Below the pieces are notes generated by a model, which was not told the DNA's origin, searched no databases, and saw nothing but the letters and a program-made list of their open reading frames with translations. Made by a program: the position numbers and the translations under genes. From CAADGL01 sp964643885 (GTDB lineage: Bacteria; Planctomycetota; Phycisphaerae; UBA1845; Fen-1342), in the NCBI GenBank assembly GCA_964643885.1, contig CAZXUI010000022.1, positions 1 to 58,080 of the forward strand: a stretch of DNA of 58,080 nucleotides. Reading direction: 5' to 3'. Of this stretch, positions 34,282 to 45,300 are shown one piece after another (within the stretch, counting starts at the first letter, position 1; each line of letters starts with the position of its first letter).

Positions 34282-36701
34282 AGCAGATGATTCCTCCGCC
34301 GCAGCGTCCACTCGACGGTCAGCAGCGCCGCCAGCACGCCCAGCACCCACGGCCGATCCCACAGCGAGCGGGCCGCCCCGCGCACCGGCGGCTGCTCGAT
34401 GGTCGCGTCCTCGATCAGCTCCGGCAACTGCTCCGCCGACGCCAGCGGCAGAAAGCGCCCGCCGCTGCGACGCGCAAGCAGCTCCAGATCGCCGCTCCGC
34501 AGGCGGAGTGAAACGAGCTCGCGGTCCGGCCGCTGCACCAGCATGTGCCGCACGAGCGTCTCCGGTCCGGCTTCGGCCGCTTCTCCGCCCGGCAACGGCA
34601 CGCGCAGCACGGCCGGCCCGGCCCGGTCCAGCGAAAAGCGGCCAGCGAACCAGCCCTCGCGCTGCGGAATCGCATCGAAGACGAGCTCGATGGCCGGCTG
34701 ATCGCGATAGACGAGCGCCGCCCGGATCGACGGCTCGTGCCACGGCGTGAACGACTCGTCCAGCACGCGTACTTCGGCCTTGACGAAATCGCCGACGCGG
34801 AAGCTCTCGCGGTCGAGCACGATCGTGCCGCGCTTGCTCGCGCCCTGCCGCCGCGCCTGCGCGAGATAGCGAATCATCTGGATCCAGAATCGGTTGAAGT
34901 GCGGCTCGGCCGTCGCGCGCCAGCGCCAGGTGCTGTCGAAGCCGAGAAACACGGTGCGGCCGGCGCCGACCGGCTGCGTCGCGAAGAGCACGGCCTGGCC
35001 GTATTCGTTGGCCAGCGCGGGGCTGCTGTGGCGCAGCAGCACGCTGGCCAGCGGTTTCTCGCGCAGCACGGGCAGGTGCCACCAGACGCCGGGCAGCGCG
35101 CTCCAGATCTCGCGGTTGCTGGTGGCGTCTTCGCTGAACTGCACCAGCGGGTGGGCGCTCGTGTCGTCCGGCAGAATCGGCGCGAACGCGGTCGGCCGAA
35201 AGGCGCCCTGCACGCCGAGCCGCACGTCCGCATCCGGGTCGGGCACGATCGGCAGAATGCGAATAAGCTCGTCGAGCCGGGCGTCGCTCAGGAAGCGCGT
35301 CGTATAGAGCGGGCCGGCCTGAAGCAGCAGGCCCCCGCCGAATTCGTCCACCAGCCGCCGCACCGAAATCGCCCACGGCGAATCCAGCTCGCGCGGATCG
35401 GGATCCAGCAGCAAAACCGCGTCGTATTCCAGCAGTTCCTCCTGCTTGCGCGGCAGCGACGTGATGACCGTGTCGCCGTCGCGAACCGCCTGCGTGTCGG
35501 CCGATTGCAGCCACGTGCTCACGTCGATCGTCTTGTCCAGCTCCAGCAACCGCATCAGCGGGCGGTAGTCATACGACGGCCGGCCGGCGACGATCAGCAC
35601 CCGCAGCCGCTCGTCCAGCGCCAGCACGGCCACCTGCCGCTCATTGTCCGTCGTCGACGCCTCGGCCGGCTGCGGATCGACCCGGGCGCGATAAATGAAC
35701 TCGCCGGGCTGGTCGACCGGCACCGTGAAGAGCAGATCCGCGCTGGCCGCATCTCCGCCGAGCGGCACGCTGCGGGTCGCAAGAACCGACTCGCTCGAGC
35801 CGCCCTCCGAGACGCGCTCGACGCTCAGCGTCAGCTCGACCTGCGTCGGATCGACCCCGGCCGCGGCGACCTGCACGCGAATCTCCAGCGGATCGCCCAC
35901 GGCGATGGTGGCCGGCGCGGCCAGGTCCGTCACGCGAACGTTGGGCGGCTCCTCGCTCTGGCCGACGCCGACCGCGTACGCCGGAATGCGAAACCGCTCG
36001 AGCAGAGCGGCCGCCTCCTCGGTGGTCATCCCGCGATTCACTCCGCCGTCCGTGAGGATGACGACGCCCGCGAGGGGACTGCCGCCGAGATCATCGAGCA
36101 CGTCGATCAGCGCCCGGCCCAGATCGGTCGCGCCCTGCGCCGCGTCCAGCACGGCCGGCGGACCGGCCGGGCGCGTCTGAGGCGCCGCCGCCGAGGCACC
36201 GTCCTCCAGGTCGAGCTCGACGCGATCCGTCCGCTCGCCGAAGGTATAGAGACTGACCACGTTGCGCTCGGCCAGCCGCCGCAGCCAGCGCTGCTCCTGC
36301 CGCGAAAGCAGATCGGCCACGAGCTCCGCGCGAGTCGCCTCCGCCCAACCCGCGGCCGGCCCCGTCGCCGTCGCCTCGGCCGGATCGCGGATCGACATGC
36401 TCGCGGAATCGTCGACCAGCACGGCGACGTGGCCGCGCAGCGTCTGATACGTGTAGGTCGCCACGACCGGCTCGAGCCAGATAATCGCGAGCACGACGAG
36501 CACCGCGCAGCGCACGACGGCCAGGCTGCGCCGCAGCATCGGCCCCGCACCGACCCGCGCCTCGTGTCGATAGAAGCGCACCACGACGTAGCACAGCCCG
36601 ATCAGCACCAGCAGCGCCAGCGCGCGCAGCCACCCCTCCGGCAGGCCGGCCAGCTCGACCACCTGCCGTTGCTCCTCGCGAATTGTCGCCAGCATCGTCA
36701 C
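34278..36701 (-). CDS. Large membrane protein with vWA domain (BatA-cluster type)
   Basis: 807 residues. Two membrane helices near the N-terminus (about 25-45 and 62-82), then a von Willebrand A domain with the metal-binding motif VDDSASMS (DxSxS, about 95-102) and AGVVILTDGGVN, a beta-rich middle part, a glutamine-amidotransferase-like segment (LRVLIVAGRPSYDYR..., about 405-560) and a final membrane helix ending in RRRNHLL. This order is that of the 'vWA plus class-I amidotransferase-like' membrane proteins of DUF58/BatA operons. GTG at 36701 has AGAGG seven bases upstream and is preferred to the ATG six bases later. Its job is unknown; metal-dependent protein binding is inferred from the MIDAS. 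Confidence 0.85.
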   Translation of the reverse strand: MTMLATIREEQRQVVELAGLPEGWLRALALLVLIGLCYVVVRFYRHEARVGAGPMLRRSLAVVRCAVLVVLAIIWLEPVVATYTYQTLRGHVAVLVDDSASMSIRDPAEATATGPAAGWAEATRAELVADLLSRQEQRWLRRLAERNVVSLYTFGERTDRVELDLEDGASAAAPQTRPAGPPAVLDAAQGATDLGRALIDVLDDLGGSPLAGVVILTDGGVNRGMTTEEAAALLERFRIPAYAVGVGQSEEPPNVRVTDLAAPATIAVGDPLEIRVQVAAAGVDPTQVELTLSVERVSEGGSSESVLATRSVPLGGDAASADLLFTVPVDQPGEFIYRARVDPQPAEASTTDNERQVAVLALDERLRVLIVAGRPSYDYRPLMRLLELDKTIDVSTWLQSADTQAVRDGDTVITSLPRKQEELLEYDAVLLLDPDPRELDSPWAISVRRLVDEFGGGLLLQAGPLYTTRFLSDARLDELIRILPIVPDPDADVRLGVQGAFRPTAFAPILPDDTSAHPLVQFSEDATSNREIWSALPGVWWHLPVLREKPLASVLLRHSSPALANEYGQAVLFATQPVGAGRTVFLGFDSTWRWRATAEPHFNRFWIQMIRYLAQARRQGASKRGTIVLDRESFRVGDFVKAEVRVLDESFTPWHEPSIRAALVYRDQPAIELVFDAIPQREGWFAGRFSLDRAGPAVLRVPLPGGEAAEAGPETLVRHMLVQRPDRELVSLRLRSGDLELLARRSGGRFLPLASAEQLPELIEDATIEQPPVRGAARSLWDRPWVLGVLAALLTVEWTLRRRNHLL

Positions 36702-36718
36702 GCTCAAACCTCTGCTGA

Positions 36719-39136
36719 CTAGCGCGTTCCCGTCGGCGCGTGGCCGATCGGCCAGCTCGTGATCCGACCCAGCGAGCCGCTCCGCGCCGCCGCCGAGCGG
36801 GCCGACCGCGCCGGCTGGCCGAACCACCACGCCAGCGCCTGCTCGAGCATCAGCGCCGCCACGAGCGCCAGCCAGATGCTGCGCCACAGCTCCCGCCGCG
36901 GCGGATGAACCGTGCGGTCGAAGCTCGCGTCGGCCGTCAGCAACTCGTATTGAAGCCCTTCCAGTGCGGCATCCAGCTCCGTCCGCGTGGCGACGCCCAG
37001 GTCGCTCTCCGCCGCGGCCAGGTTCACGCACAGCGGGCGAATCTCGCTGCCGCCGCTGCGCGAGAACACCTCGACCGTGTAGGTCCCGAGCCGATTCGCC
37101 GTCGGCCCGACCAGCACCACCGGCTCACCGACGGACGGCAGCGGTCCCGTCGGCTGCACCTCCACCGGCGGCTCGCCCGGATACGCCGGCGAGCGGAAGA
37201 TCGCCCGCGGCTCGTACCGATCGAGACTGAGCGAGACCGTCAGCGGCGAGCCGGCCTCGAACGCCGGCGCCGCCTCGTCGCGCCGGGCCGCATAGTGCGC
37301 CAGCTCCAGCATCGTCACCACGTAGCTGCCATCGAGCACGCGGGCCCAGTCGTTCCAGTCCAGGTCGACCGTCGACGTGAACAGCAGGCAGCGGCCGCGC
37401 CCGAAGCGCTTCTCCACCAGCGCCGGCGAGCGGCGGGCATCCGTGTAGTGCGCGAGCACCGCCGGCTCCGGCCCCGCACCCGGCGGCTCGCGCTGCTCCT
37501 CGCCATCGGCCGGCGGCGGCTCGGATTGCGGCGGCCGCGCGGCGGCCGGCTCGGCCGTGCGGACGAATCCATGGAAACGCACGCTCTCCGAAAGTGCCTC
37601 ACCCCCGGCCGGAAAGAGCGCCGTGACGGGGTGCGGCTCGGTGCGGAGCAGCGAGACCGGCTCGTTCTCCGCGGCCCGCTTCCAGATGTCCGCCAGCGGC
37701 AGCGGCAGCAGTCCGCGGCCGTCGGCATACAGCAGCCGGTTCCACGTTTCGAGCTCACCGACCTGATCGCCCAGGAAGAAGACGATGCCGCCGCCCGCGC
37801 GGGCGTAGCGCTCGAGGGTGTCGACCGCGCCCGGCGGCGGCGCAGGCACGTTGCAGAGAAACACGCACTCGAAGCGGTCGAGCGGCGTCGATTCCAGCTC
37901 GACCGGGTCGATCACTTCGACACGGATGCCGGAGGAAAACGTGCCGGGCGGGGCCAGCGCGCTGCGCAGCAGGTGCACCTCGTCACGCTGCGGATCGGCA
38001 TCAGGCTGGCCGTTGACCAGCAGAACGGCCAGCGCCGGCTTGACGTGCACCGCCTGGCGGAGCACGTCGTCGGCCGCAAAGCCGTCCTGCGACGAAAGCG
38101 AGACGTTCAGCTCGGCGAATCCCTCGTCGGGAAAGGTGACTTCGAGCATCGTGCGGCCGCTGCCGCCGGGGTCCACCGTTTCGAGCGTGGCCGGCGCCAG
38201 CGGCGCCGCATCCACCTGCGCCTGCACGCGCAGCTCGCGCAGCGCCGAGCGCGTGCCGTTGCGGACCGTCACATCCACGAGCGCCGGCAGGCCGGCGATC
38301 GATTGCGGCCGCTCGAGCGAGACACTTGCCAGCGCGACGTTGTCTCGCTGCGTCACCCCCGACGCGACCAGGAACAGCCGCGGAGACTTCTCTTCCAGCT
38401 CGGCCAGCGGCGCGAAGATCGAACCGGATTCCGCGTCGAAACCGAGCCAGTCGCTGCGCTGAAAATCGGAGAACAGGTAGACCTGCGCCGCCTGCGTGGT
38501 CGTGTCTTCCCGCAGCGCGGCGGCGATCCGCTCGATCAGTCCGCGCGGGCGGGCCGGTGTGCTGCCGGGCGCGACGCGTCCGAGCCGGTCCAGCACGTCG
38601 CGCAGGGCCGTTTCGCGCAGCGGCTCGCCCGCGATCAGCGGCTCGTCCGGCGCGGACGTGACATAGACCGTCAGCAGATCGCCCGGTGCGGCCTGCTGCA
38701 TCCACTCCAGCAGCCGGCTCGCACTGCGCTTCAGCCGGTCGATCTCCTGCGCCGGCCCGTCGCGAAAACCGAGACTGGCCGAGTCGTCCAGCACCAGCAC
38801 GCGATGAATGCGGCCGCCGTCGCCGAGCAGCGCCGCCAGCAGCTCCGGCCGGACGAACGGCCGGGCGATCAGCAGCGCCAGCAGCGCCATCGCCAGGCAG
38901 CGCAGCAGCACGAGCAGCCACTGCTCGAAACGCACGCGGCGGCGGTTCTCGCGCTCCGCGTCGCGCAGGAAGCGCATCGCCCCCCACGGAATCCGCCGGA
39001 AACGCTGCCGCGAGAGCAGGTGAATCAGGATCGGCACCGCCGTCAGCGCCAGCGCGCCCGCCAGGGCCGGGTTCATCAACCCGACCGCGAGCGCCGGCGG
39101 CAGACTCTCCAGCAGCGGCGCGGCCATGGCTGTCAC
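36719..39136 (-). CDS. BatA-like vWA membrane protein
   Basis: 805 residues with the BatA N-terminal module: LMNPALAGALALTAVPILIHLLSRQRFRRIPWGAMRFL (about 20-57) then ENRRRVRFEQWLLVLLRCLAM, two membrane helices around the conserved 'P..IHLL.RRR....WAAMRFL' signature. The vWA MIDAS reads VLDDSASLGF. The central periplasmic region is beta-rich with the amidotransferase-like segment ALAVLLVNGQPDADPQ; a last membrane helix (ALVAALMLEQALAWWF) sits near the C-terminus. Start GTG at 39136 overlaps the DUF58 stop (GTGA); ATG at 39127 is the alternative. It is the direct partner of the MoxR ATPase and DUF58 protein upstream. Confidence 0.9.
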   Translation of the reverse strand: MTAMAAPLLESLPPALAVGLMNPALAGALALTAVPILIHLLSRQRFRRIPWGAMRFLRDAERENRRRVRFEQWLLVLLRCLAMALLALLIARPFVRPELLAALLGDGGRIHRVLVLDDSASLGFRDGPAQEIDRLKRSASRLLEWMQQAAPGDLLTVYVTSAPDEPLIAGEPLRETALRDVLDRLGRVAPGSTPARPRGLIERIAAALREDTTTQAAQVYLFSDFQRSDWLGFDAESGSIFAPLAELEEKSPRLFLVASGVTQRDNVALASVSLERPQSIAGLPALVDVTVRNGTRSALRELRVQAQVDAAPLAPATLETVDPGGSGRTMLEVTFPDEGFAELNVSLSSQDGFAADDVLRQAVHVKPALAVLLVNGQPDADPQRDEVHLLRSALAPPGTFSSGIRVEVIDPVELESTPLDRFECVFLCNVPAPPPGAVDTLERYARAGGGIVFFLGDQVGELETWNRLLYADGRGLLPLPLADIWKRAAENEPVSLLRTEPHPVTALFPAGGEALSESVRFHGFVRTAEPAAARPPQSEPPPADGEEQREPPGAGPEPAVLAHYTDARRSPALVEKRFGRGRCLLFTSTVDLDWNDWARVLDGSYVVTMLELAHYAARRDEAAPAFEAGSPLTVSLSLDRYEPRAIFRSPAYPGEPPVEVQPTGPLPSVGEPVVLVGPTANRLGTYTVEVFSRSGGSEIRPLCVNLAAAESDLGVATRTELDAALEGLQYELLTADASFDRTVHPPRRELWRSIWLALVAALMLEQALAWWFGQPARSARSAAARSGSLGRITSWPIGHAPTGTR

Positions 39137-40003
39137 GCGCCCCCCAGGCGGCCGGCGCGGCGGGCCAGGTATCCGCAGAGCACGGCATCGAGCGGATCGC
39201 TCGTGTTCACCGGCACGTAGTCGGCGTGATGCTTCAGGCAGACGCTCTGCACGCGGGCCACGAAGCGCTCGACGGCCGCCAGATAGCTCGTCCGCAGCGA
39301 TTGCGGATCGACCAGCAGCCGGTCGTCTTCCTCGAGCCCCTCGAAGAGAATGTTCTCGATGAAGGGCAGGTTCCACTCCGTGTCATCGAGCACGTGCAGC
39401 ACGATCAACTCGTGGCCCGCGTAGGCCATGTGCTCCAGCCCGCCGGCCACGTCGTCCAGGTCCGCCAGCAGGTCGCTGATCAGGATGATCATCGAGCGCT
39501 TCCGCAGCTCCTCGGCCAGGCGGTGAAAGAGCACCTTGACATCCGTCTGCTGCTCCGGCGCCGTTTTCTCCAGCGTCTCCAGCAGGGTCGAGAGATGGCC
39601 GCGGCCGGTGTGCGGCGGCAGCTTCGTGCGAATCCGGCTGTCGAACGTCACCAGGCCCGGCGCATCCTGCTGGCCGACCAGCAGGTAGGCCAGGCTCGCG
39701 GCCAGCTTGCAGGCGTACTCGAACTTGCTGACGCCGTCGCCGCCGTAGGCCATCGACGCGCTCGCATCGAGCAGGATGTTGCAGCGCAGGTTGGTCTCTT
39801 CTTCGTATTCCTTGACGTACAGCCGGTCGGCCCGGCCGAAGATCTTCCAGTCGATGTAGCGCAGATCGTCGCCGGGGACATACTGGCGATAGTCGGCGAA
39901 CTCGACCGAAAAGCCGTGATAGGCGCTGCGGTGCATGCCCGAGATGAAGCCGGCCGACACCTTCCGCGCCCGCAGCTCCAGGCCGCGCAGCCGCGAGATG
40001 ATG

Positions 40004-41122
<1,119 letters not shown>

Positions 41123-41214
41123 GTTCGTCCTCGACACACGGTGTCCGCGCCGGCCGCGCCGGCTGGCAGGTTCTCACTGGCCCGTCGCCCGATTGCGGCC
41201 GCCCGGCCGGCCGC

Positions 41215-42318
41215 CTAGCGCTGCATGATCGGCAGGTGCTTGTAGGGAAGCTGGAGGATGATCAACGCGATCGCCGTGCCGTACGTCGGCCCGACGTGAT
41301 CGCCGATCCACGAACCGTCGCTCTCCTGCCGCTCCACCAGCAGATCGCGCATCACCGGGAAATACGACTGCCACTTCTCCCCGCCCAGCAGCCACATGAC
41401 CTGCGCCATGTAGAGCTGCGCGTAGTAGTAGTGGCCGAAGTAGCGCGTCGCCTCCGCGTGCCGAGGCGAGAGCTGCCGCTCTACGAATTCCAGCGCCTTG
41501 CGCGCCCGCGGATCGTCATACAGGCCCGCGTTGAAATAGCACGCCACCGCCGCCGCCGTAATCGCCGGCCGGCTCGGCCCGCGGTCGCTCACCTGATAGC
41601 GAATCCCGCCGTCCTCGTTGGTCGAGTCCTCGATGTAGCGCATCGCGTTGTCGACCACCCGCTTCGGCACCGCCACGCCCGCATTGCGGCACGCCCGCAG
41701 CCCCTGCACCTGAGTGACGGTCACCGAACCTTCGTCCCCGCCCGAATCCGGCGTATAAAGCCAGCCCCCGGCCGCACTCTGGCTCCGCGCGGTCAGCTCG
41801 ACCCCGCGCTGAAGCGCCAGCTTGATCTGCGCCAGCCGCTGCGGGTCCTCCTCGGTCCCCAGGCACTGCGCCAGAAACAACAGCGCAAAGCCGTGCCCGT
41901 GCATGCAGTGACTCTCCTCCTCAAGCTGCGCGATCAGCCCGTCGCGCCGCGCGCTCTTCAGGACGAACGTCAGCGCGCTGCTCACATTCGGGGAATAGGG
42001 ACCCTGCGTGGGCGTGTTGCCGCTCGCCAGCAACGCCAGCCCGGCCAGCGACGTCATCGCCACCGGATAGTTGCCCGTCGAGCCGTGCGTGCGCCAGCTC
42101 CCGTCGCGATTCTGCGTGCTGACCAGGTAGCGAAGCCCCCGGTCGATCGCGCTGCGGGCGGCCGCCGAAATCTCCGCCGGCTCGGTCGGCGGCACCGCAA
42201 TACTCCGCACCGCCGCCGCGCCCGCATCCTGCGACGCCGCGACGAGCACCGTGCCGGCCGGCAGCACCATCAGCGCGGCGACACACAGCGCAGCCCGCCT
42301 CGCTGACCTCCCTGCCAT
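41215..42318 (-). CDS. Secreted prenyltransferase/terpenoid-cyclase-fold protein
   Basis: 367 residues from MAGRSARRAALC; GGAGG seven bases upstream fixes the start. Signal peptide about 1-30. The mature part is an alpha/alpha toroid of the squalene-cyclase/prenyltransferase type, with repeated 'GL.YL...Q..DGSW' and 'A..Y.....' units (GLRYLVSTQNRDGSW at about 62-76, GGWLYTPDSGGDEGSVTVTQVQGL in the middle, QESDGSWIGDHVGPTYGTAIALIILQ at the end). No DxDD catalytic motif of cyclases is seen, so it is more likely a binding or structural protein; such toroids are common in planctomycetes. It lies 35 bp after the PQQ-repeat gene and 92 bp before the moxR gene. Confidence 0.82.
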   Translation of the reverse strand: MAGRSARRAALCVAALMVLPAGTVLVAASQDAGAAAVRSIAVPPTEPAEISAAARSAIDRGLRYLVSTQNRDGSWRTHGSTGNYPVAMTSLAGLALLASGNTPTQGPYSPNVSSALTFVLKSARRDGLIAQLEEESHCMHGHGFALLFLAQCLGTEEDPQRLAQIKLALQRGVELTARSQSAAGGWLYTPDSGGDEGSVTVTQVQGLRACRNAGVAVPKRVVDNAMRYIEDSTNEDGGIRYQVSDRGPSRPAITAAAVACYFNAGLYDDPRARKALEFVERQLSPRHAEATRYFGHYYYAQLYMAQVMWLLGGEKWQSYFPVMRDLLVERQESDGSWIGDHVGPTYGTAIALIILQLPYKHLPIMQR

Positions 42319-42353
42319 TCGTCGGCCTCCATGTGGCCCGCGGACCCGCCTCG

Positions 42354-45300
42354 TCACGGCTGATTCCCCGCAGAACTGCCAAGCGCGACCAGGTGTCCGT
42401 ACGCCTGCACGAGGATTCTAGTCGGCGTCACCAGCATGTACACCTCGCCCGGCGCCCCGCTCGTATCCACCATCTCGCCCAGCGGAATCTCTTCCAGCCG
42501 CGACCCGTCCTGGCGCGAATAAAGCTCCACCGCCAGCGAACGGGGGTCCGGCCCGTCGCCGTCCCCCGCCGGCCGCAGCACCAGCACCGGCACCAGCGCC
42601 TCGCTGGCCGAAAGCTGCGTCACGTTCACGTCCGCCAGCGAGACGAAGTTCGTCAGCCACGCCTGCCGCCAGCCGTCGCGCGCGATCCGCGCCAGCATCG
42701 CCCCCCCGCTCCGCGGCTCGTCGCCCGCCCGCCCCCGCCCGGCCACGTCGAGCCCCTGGCCGTCGAAATGGGCCGCGCTGATCGCCTCGAACTCCCGCAG
42801 AATCTCCTCCACCAGCCGCGCGCCGCTCTCCACGTCCACCACCATCCAGCCCAACCGCGCCGCCGGCTGAATCAGCACCCACGGACTGTTCGAAACCGAA
42901 ACCACGCGATCGATCGTCACCCCCGGCAGCGTCCACGCCGGCTCCATCGTCGCCGCATCGACCCCCATCACGAACCCCGTGCCCGAGACCACCAGCCGCC
43001 CGTGTGCAACCAGCGCCGCGTGCACCGACGCCGTCTCGAGCTCAAGCCGCCGCAGCTCCTCGCCCGAGTCCGCCCGCATCGAGAACACCTGCTGATCCGC
43101 GCCGATCACCACCAGCCGGTCGCCCACCAGCTCCAGCCGCTGAATCGTCAACCCCGGCAAATCGCGCTGCCATCGAATCCGCCCGTCGAGCCAGTCGAGC
43201 GCGCACACCCGGTCCGGCCGCGGTGTGAAATAAAGCGCATCGTCGCCGGCCGCACCGCGCTCCGAGAGCGACTCGATCAGATCACGCCACTCCGGCACCG
43301 CATGCTCCCACAGCCGCCGGCCGCCGTACCGCTCCGACCCCAGTCCGAGGCACAGCACGCCGCCTCGAACCGCGATCGCCGCCAGATGACCGTGCACCAG
43401 CGCCGCCCGCCCCGCGAACGGCTCCGAGCCGCTGTCGCCTCCGCCGCCGAACAGCGCCCGCACGGCCAGTTCCGCTGCCGCCGCCCGCTCGCTGCTCAGA
43501 GCCGCCTCCGTCTCGCGCAGCGGCGTGCCGTCCGGCAATCGGTAGAGGTTGATCACGCTGCTGTTGCGCGGCTGAACGAGCACGGTCGGCAGCGCCGCCC
43601 GGTCCGGCCGCCACGGCTGAAGCAGCAGCCGCGCGTCGCGGGCCACCCACTCTCGCCGTACCGAGCGCGCCAGCGGCGCTTCGGGCACGTGCTCCAGCTT
43701 CCGCTGCGCGATCTCGATCCGCGCCGCGAGCTCCCGCTGCGCCTCATCCACCGCCGCCCCGGCGCTGAGCACATACTCTCGCCACGCCGCCTCATCCGCC
43801 TGCGCCGCCTCCAGCAGCCCCAGCGATACGTGCACATCCCACCGCCGCAGCAGCAGCTCCGCCGCCGCCGCCGATTGCCCCTCGCTCCGGCCCGGCAGAA
43901 ACCGCTTCGCCAGCTCCGGGGCGATCGGCCGCAACGCGATCTGCCGATCGATCTCGTCCCGCTGCCGTCCCTCCGGCAGCAGTTGCCGCACGCGAAACAG
44001 CAGGGCCGCATCCTCCGGCGACTTGCCCGCCGCAGACACCAGCTTGGCGACCACATCCTCCCGCGCCCGCGTCGGAAGATCGCGCAGCAGCCGCCCCAGC
44101 CGTTGCGCCGCCACCAGCCACCCCGCCGTGCTCAGCCGGCCCGAATCCGCCGGAACCATGAACCCCGGCGACTGGTTCAGCAGCATCGACTCGTAGTGAC
44201 CGACCGCCTCGTCGATCAGCCCCGCCTCTTCGATCGCCCGGCCGATCAGCGCCGCCGCCCGCGCCGCCTCCGCCGGGTCCTGCGCCAGCGACGACGCCTC
44301 ACGCAGCCACGTCAACCGCTGCGGCCCGCTCGATGCCTGCTGCGCCAGAGCCATGCATGTCCGCGCCAGCAACCGGTCCCGCGCCGTCCGCAAGGCCGGC
44401 TCCTCCGGCGTCAGCGCATCCAGCCGCTCGACCGCTTCGGCAAATCGCCCCTCGAACGCATCCAGCCAGCTCAACGCCAGCCGCGCCCGCGCGTCCTCCG
44501 GCCGGGCCGCCAGCCGCTGCTCACACCGCGCCCGCAGCCGCTCCGCGTCCGGATACTTCGAAACACGGTTCGGCGAGACCGTCAGCACGCTGTCGGCCGA
44601 AAGGATCACGTTGCTCGCCAGCGGACGAGTCGGCCCGCCGCCCTCGCCGCCCTGACCCGCCGGCGATTCCCCCGGCGGGCCCGCCTCCGCAATCACCTTG
44701 CCCGTCCGCCCGTCGACGACCATCAGCCCCCACCGCGTCGGCACGAAGATCTGCTCGTCGCGAATCATCGGCCGGCCGCAGACCGGCAGCGAGATCGTCT
44801 TCCAGCGAACCGTCCGCCCGTCGGCCGGATCGAGGCAGGTGAGCCCGCTCCCGCCCACGACCAGGCCCTGCTGAACCGCGCCGACCAGGTACAGATGCTC
44901 GCCCCGCGGTACGCGCCAGCGCTCCAGCCCGCTGAAGCGGTCGATCGCGAAGATCTCGTTGCTGTCCAGCGGCGCGCCGATCAGCAGCTCGCCGGCCAGC
45001 AGCGGCCGGTCGAATCCCGGCTCGGCCGTCGGCGTGTCCGAGTCCCACCAGAACCGGCCGAGATGCTCGCCGAGCGTGCTCGGATAGACCGCCGCCCATT
45101 TCCACGAGAAATCGCGCCCCAGCGCCGCAACGACGCCGTTGCCCGTGAAGACGTAGATCGTCGTCTCATCGGTCAGCAGCAGTGCCCGCCCGCCGCTGCC
45201 GGTATAGCGCGTGGGCGGGCCGACGATCGGCATTTCCTCGATCAGCTCGCCGCTCTTGGGCTCGATCGCGGCCACGCGCATCTCGTCGCCGCGCAGCAGC

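Noticed and set aside
32131..35514. 1127-codon version of the DUF4175-like protein
   Set aside because: The part above 34281 is antisense-like, Arg/Ala/Gly-rich and overlaps the vWA gene out of frame; a GTG overlapping the upstream stop is the likely start.
34545..39220. Long plus-strand frames (725 and 826 codons) opposite the vWA genes
   Set aside because: Antisense shadows of GC-rich genes, with low-complexity Arg/Gln/His composition and no ribosome sites.
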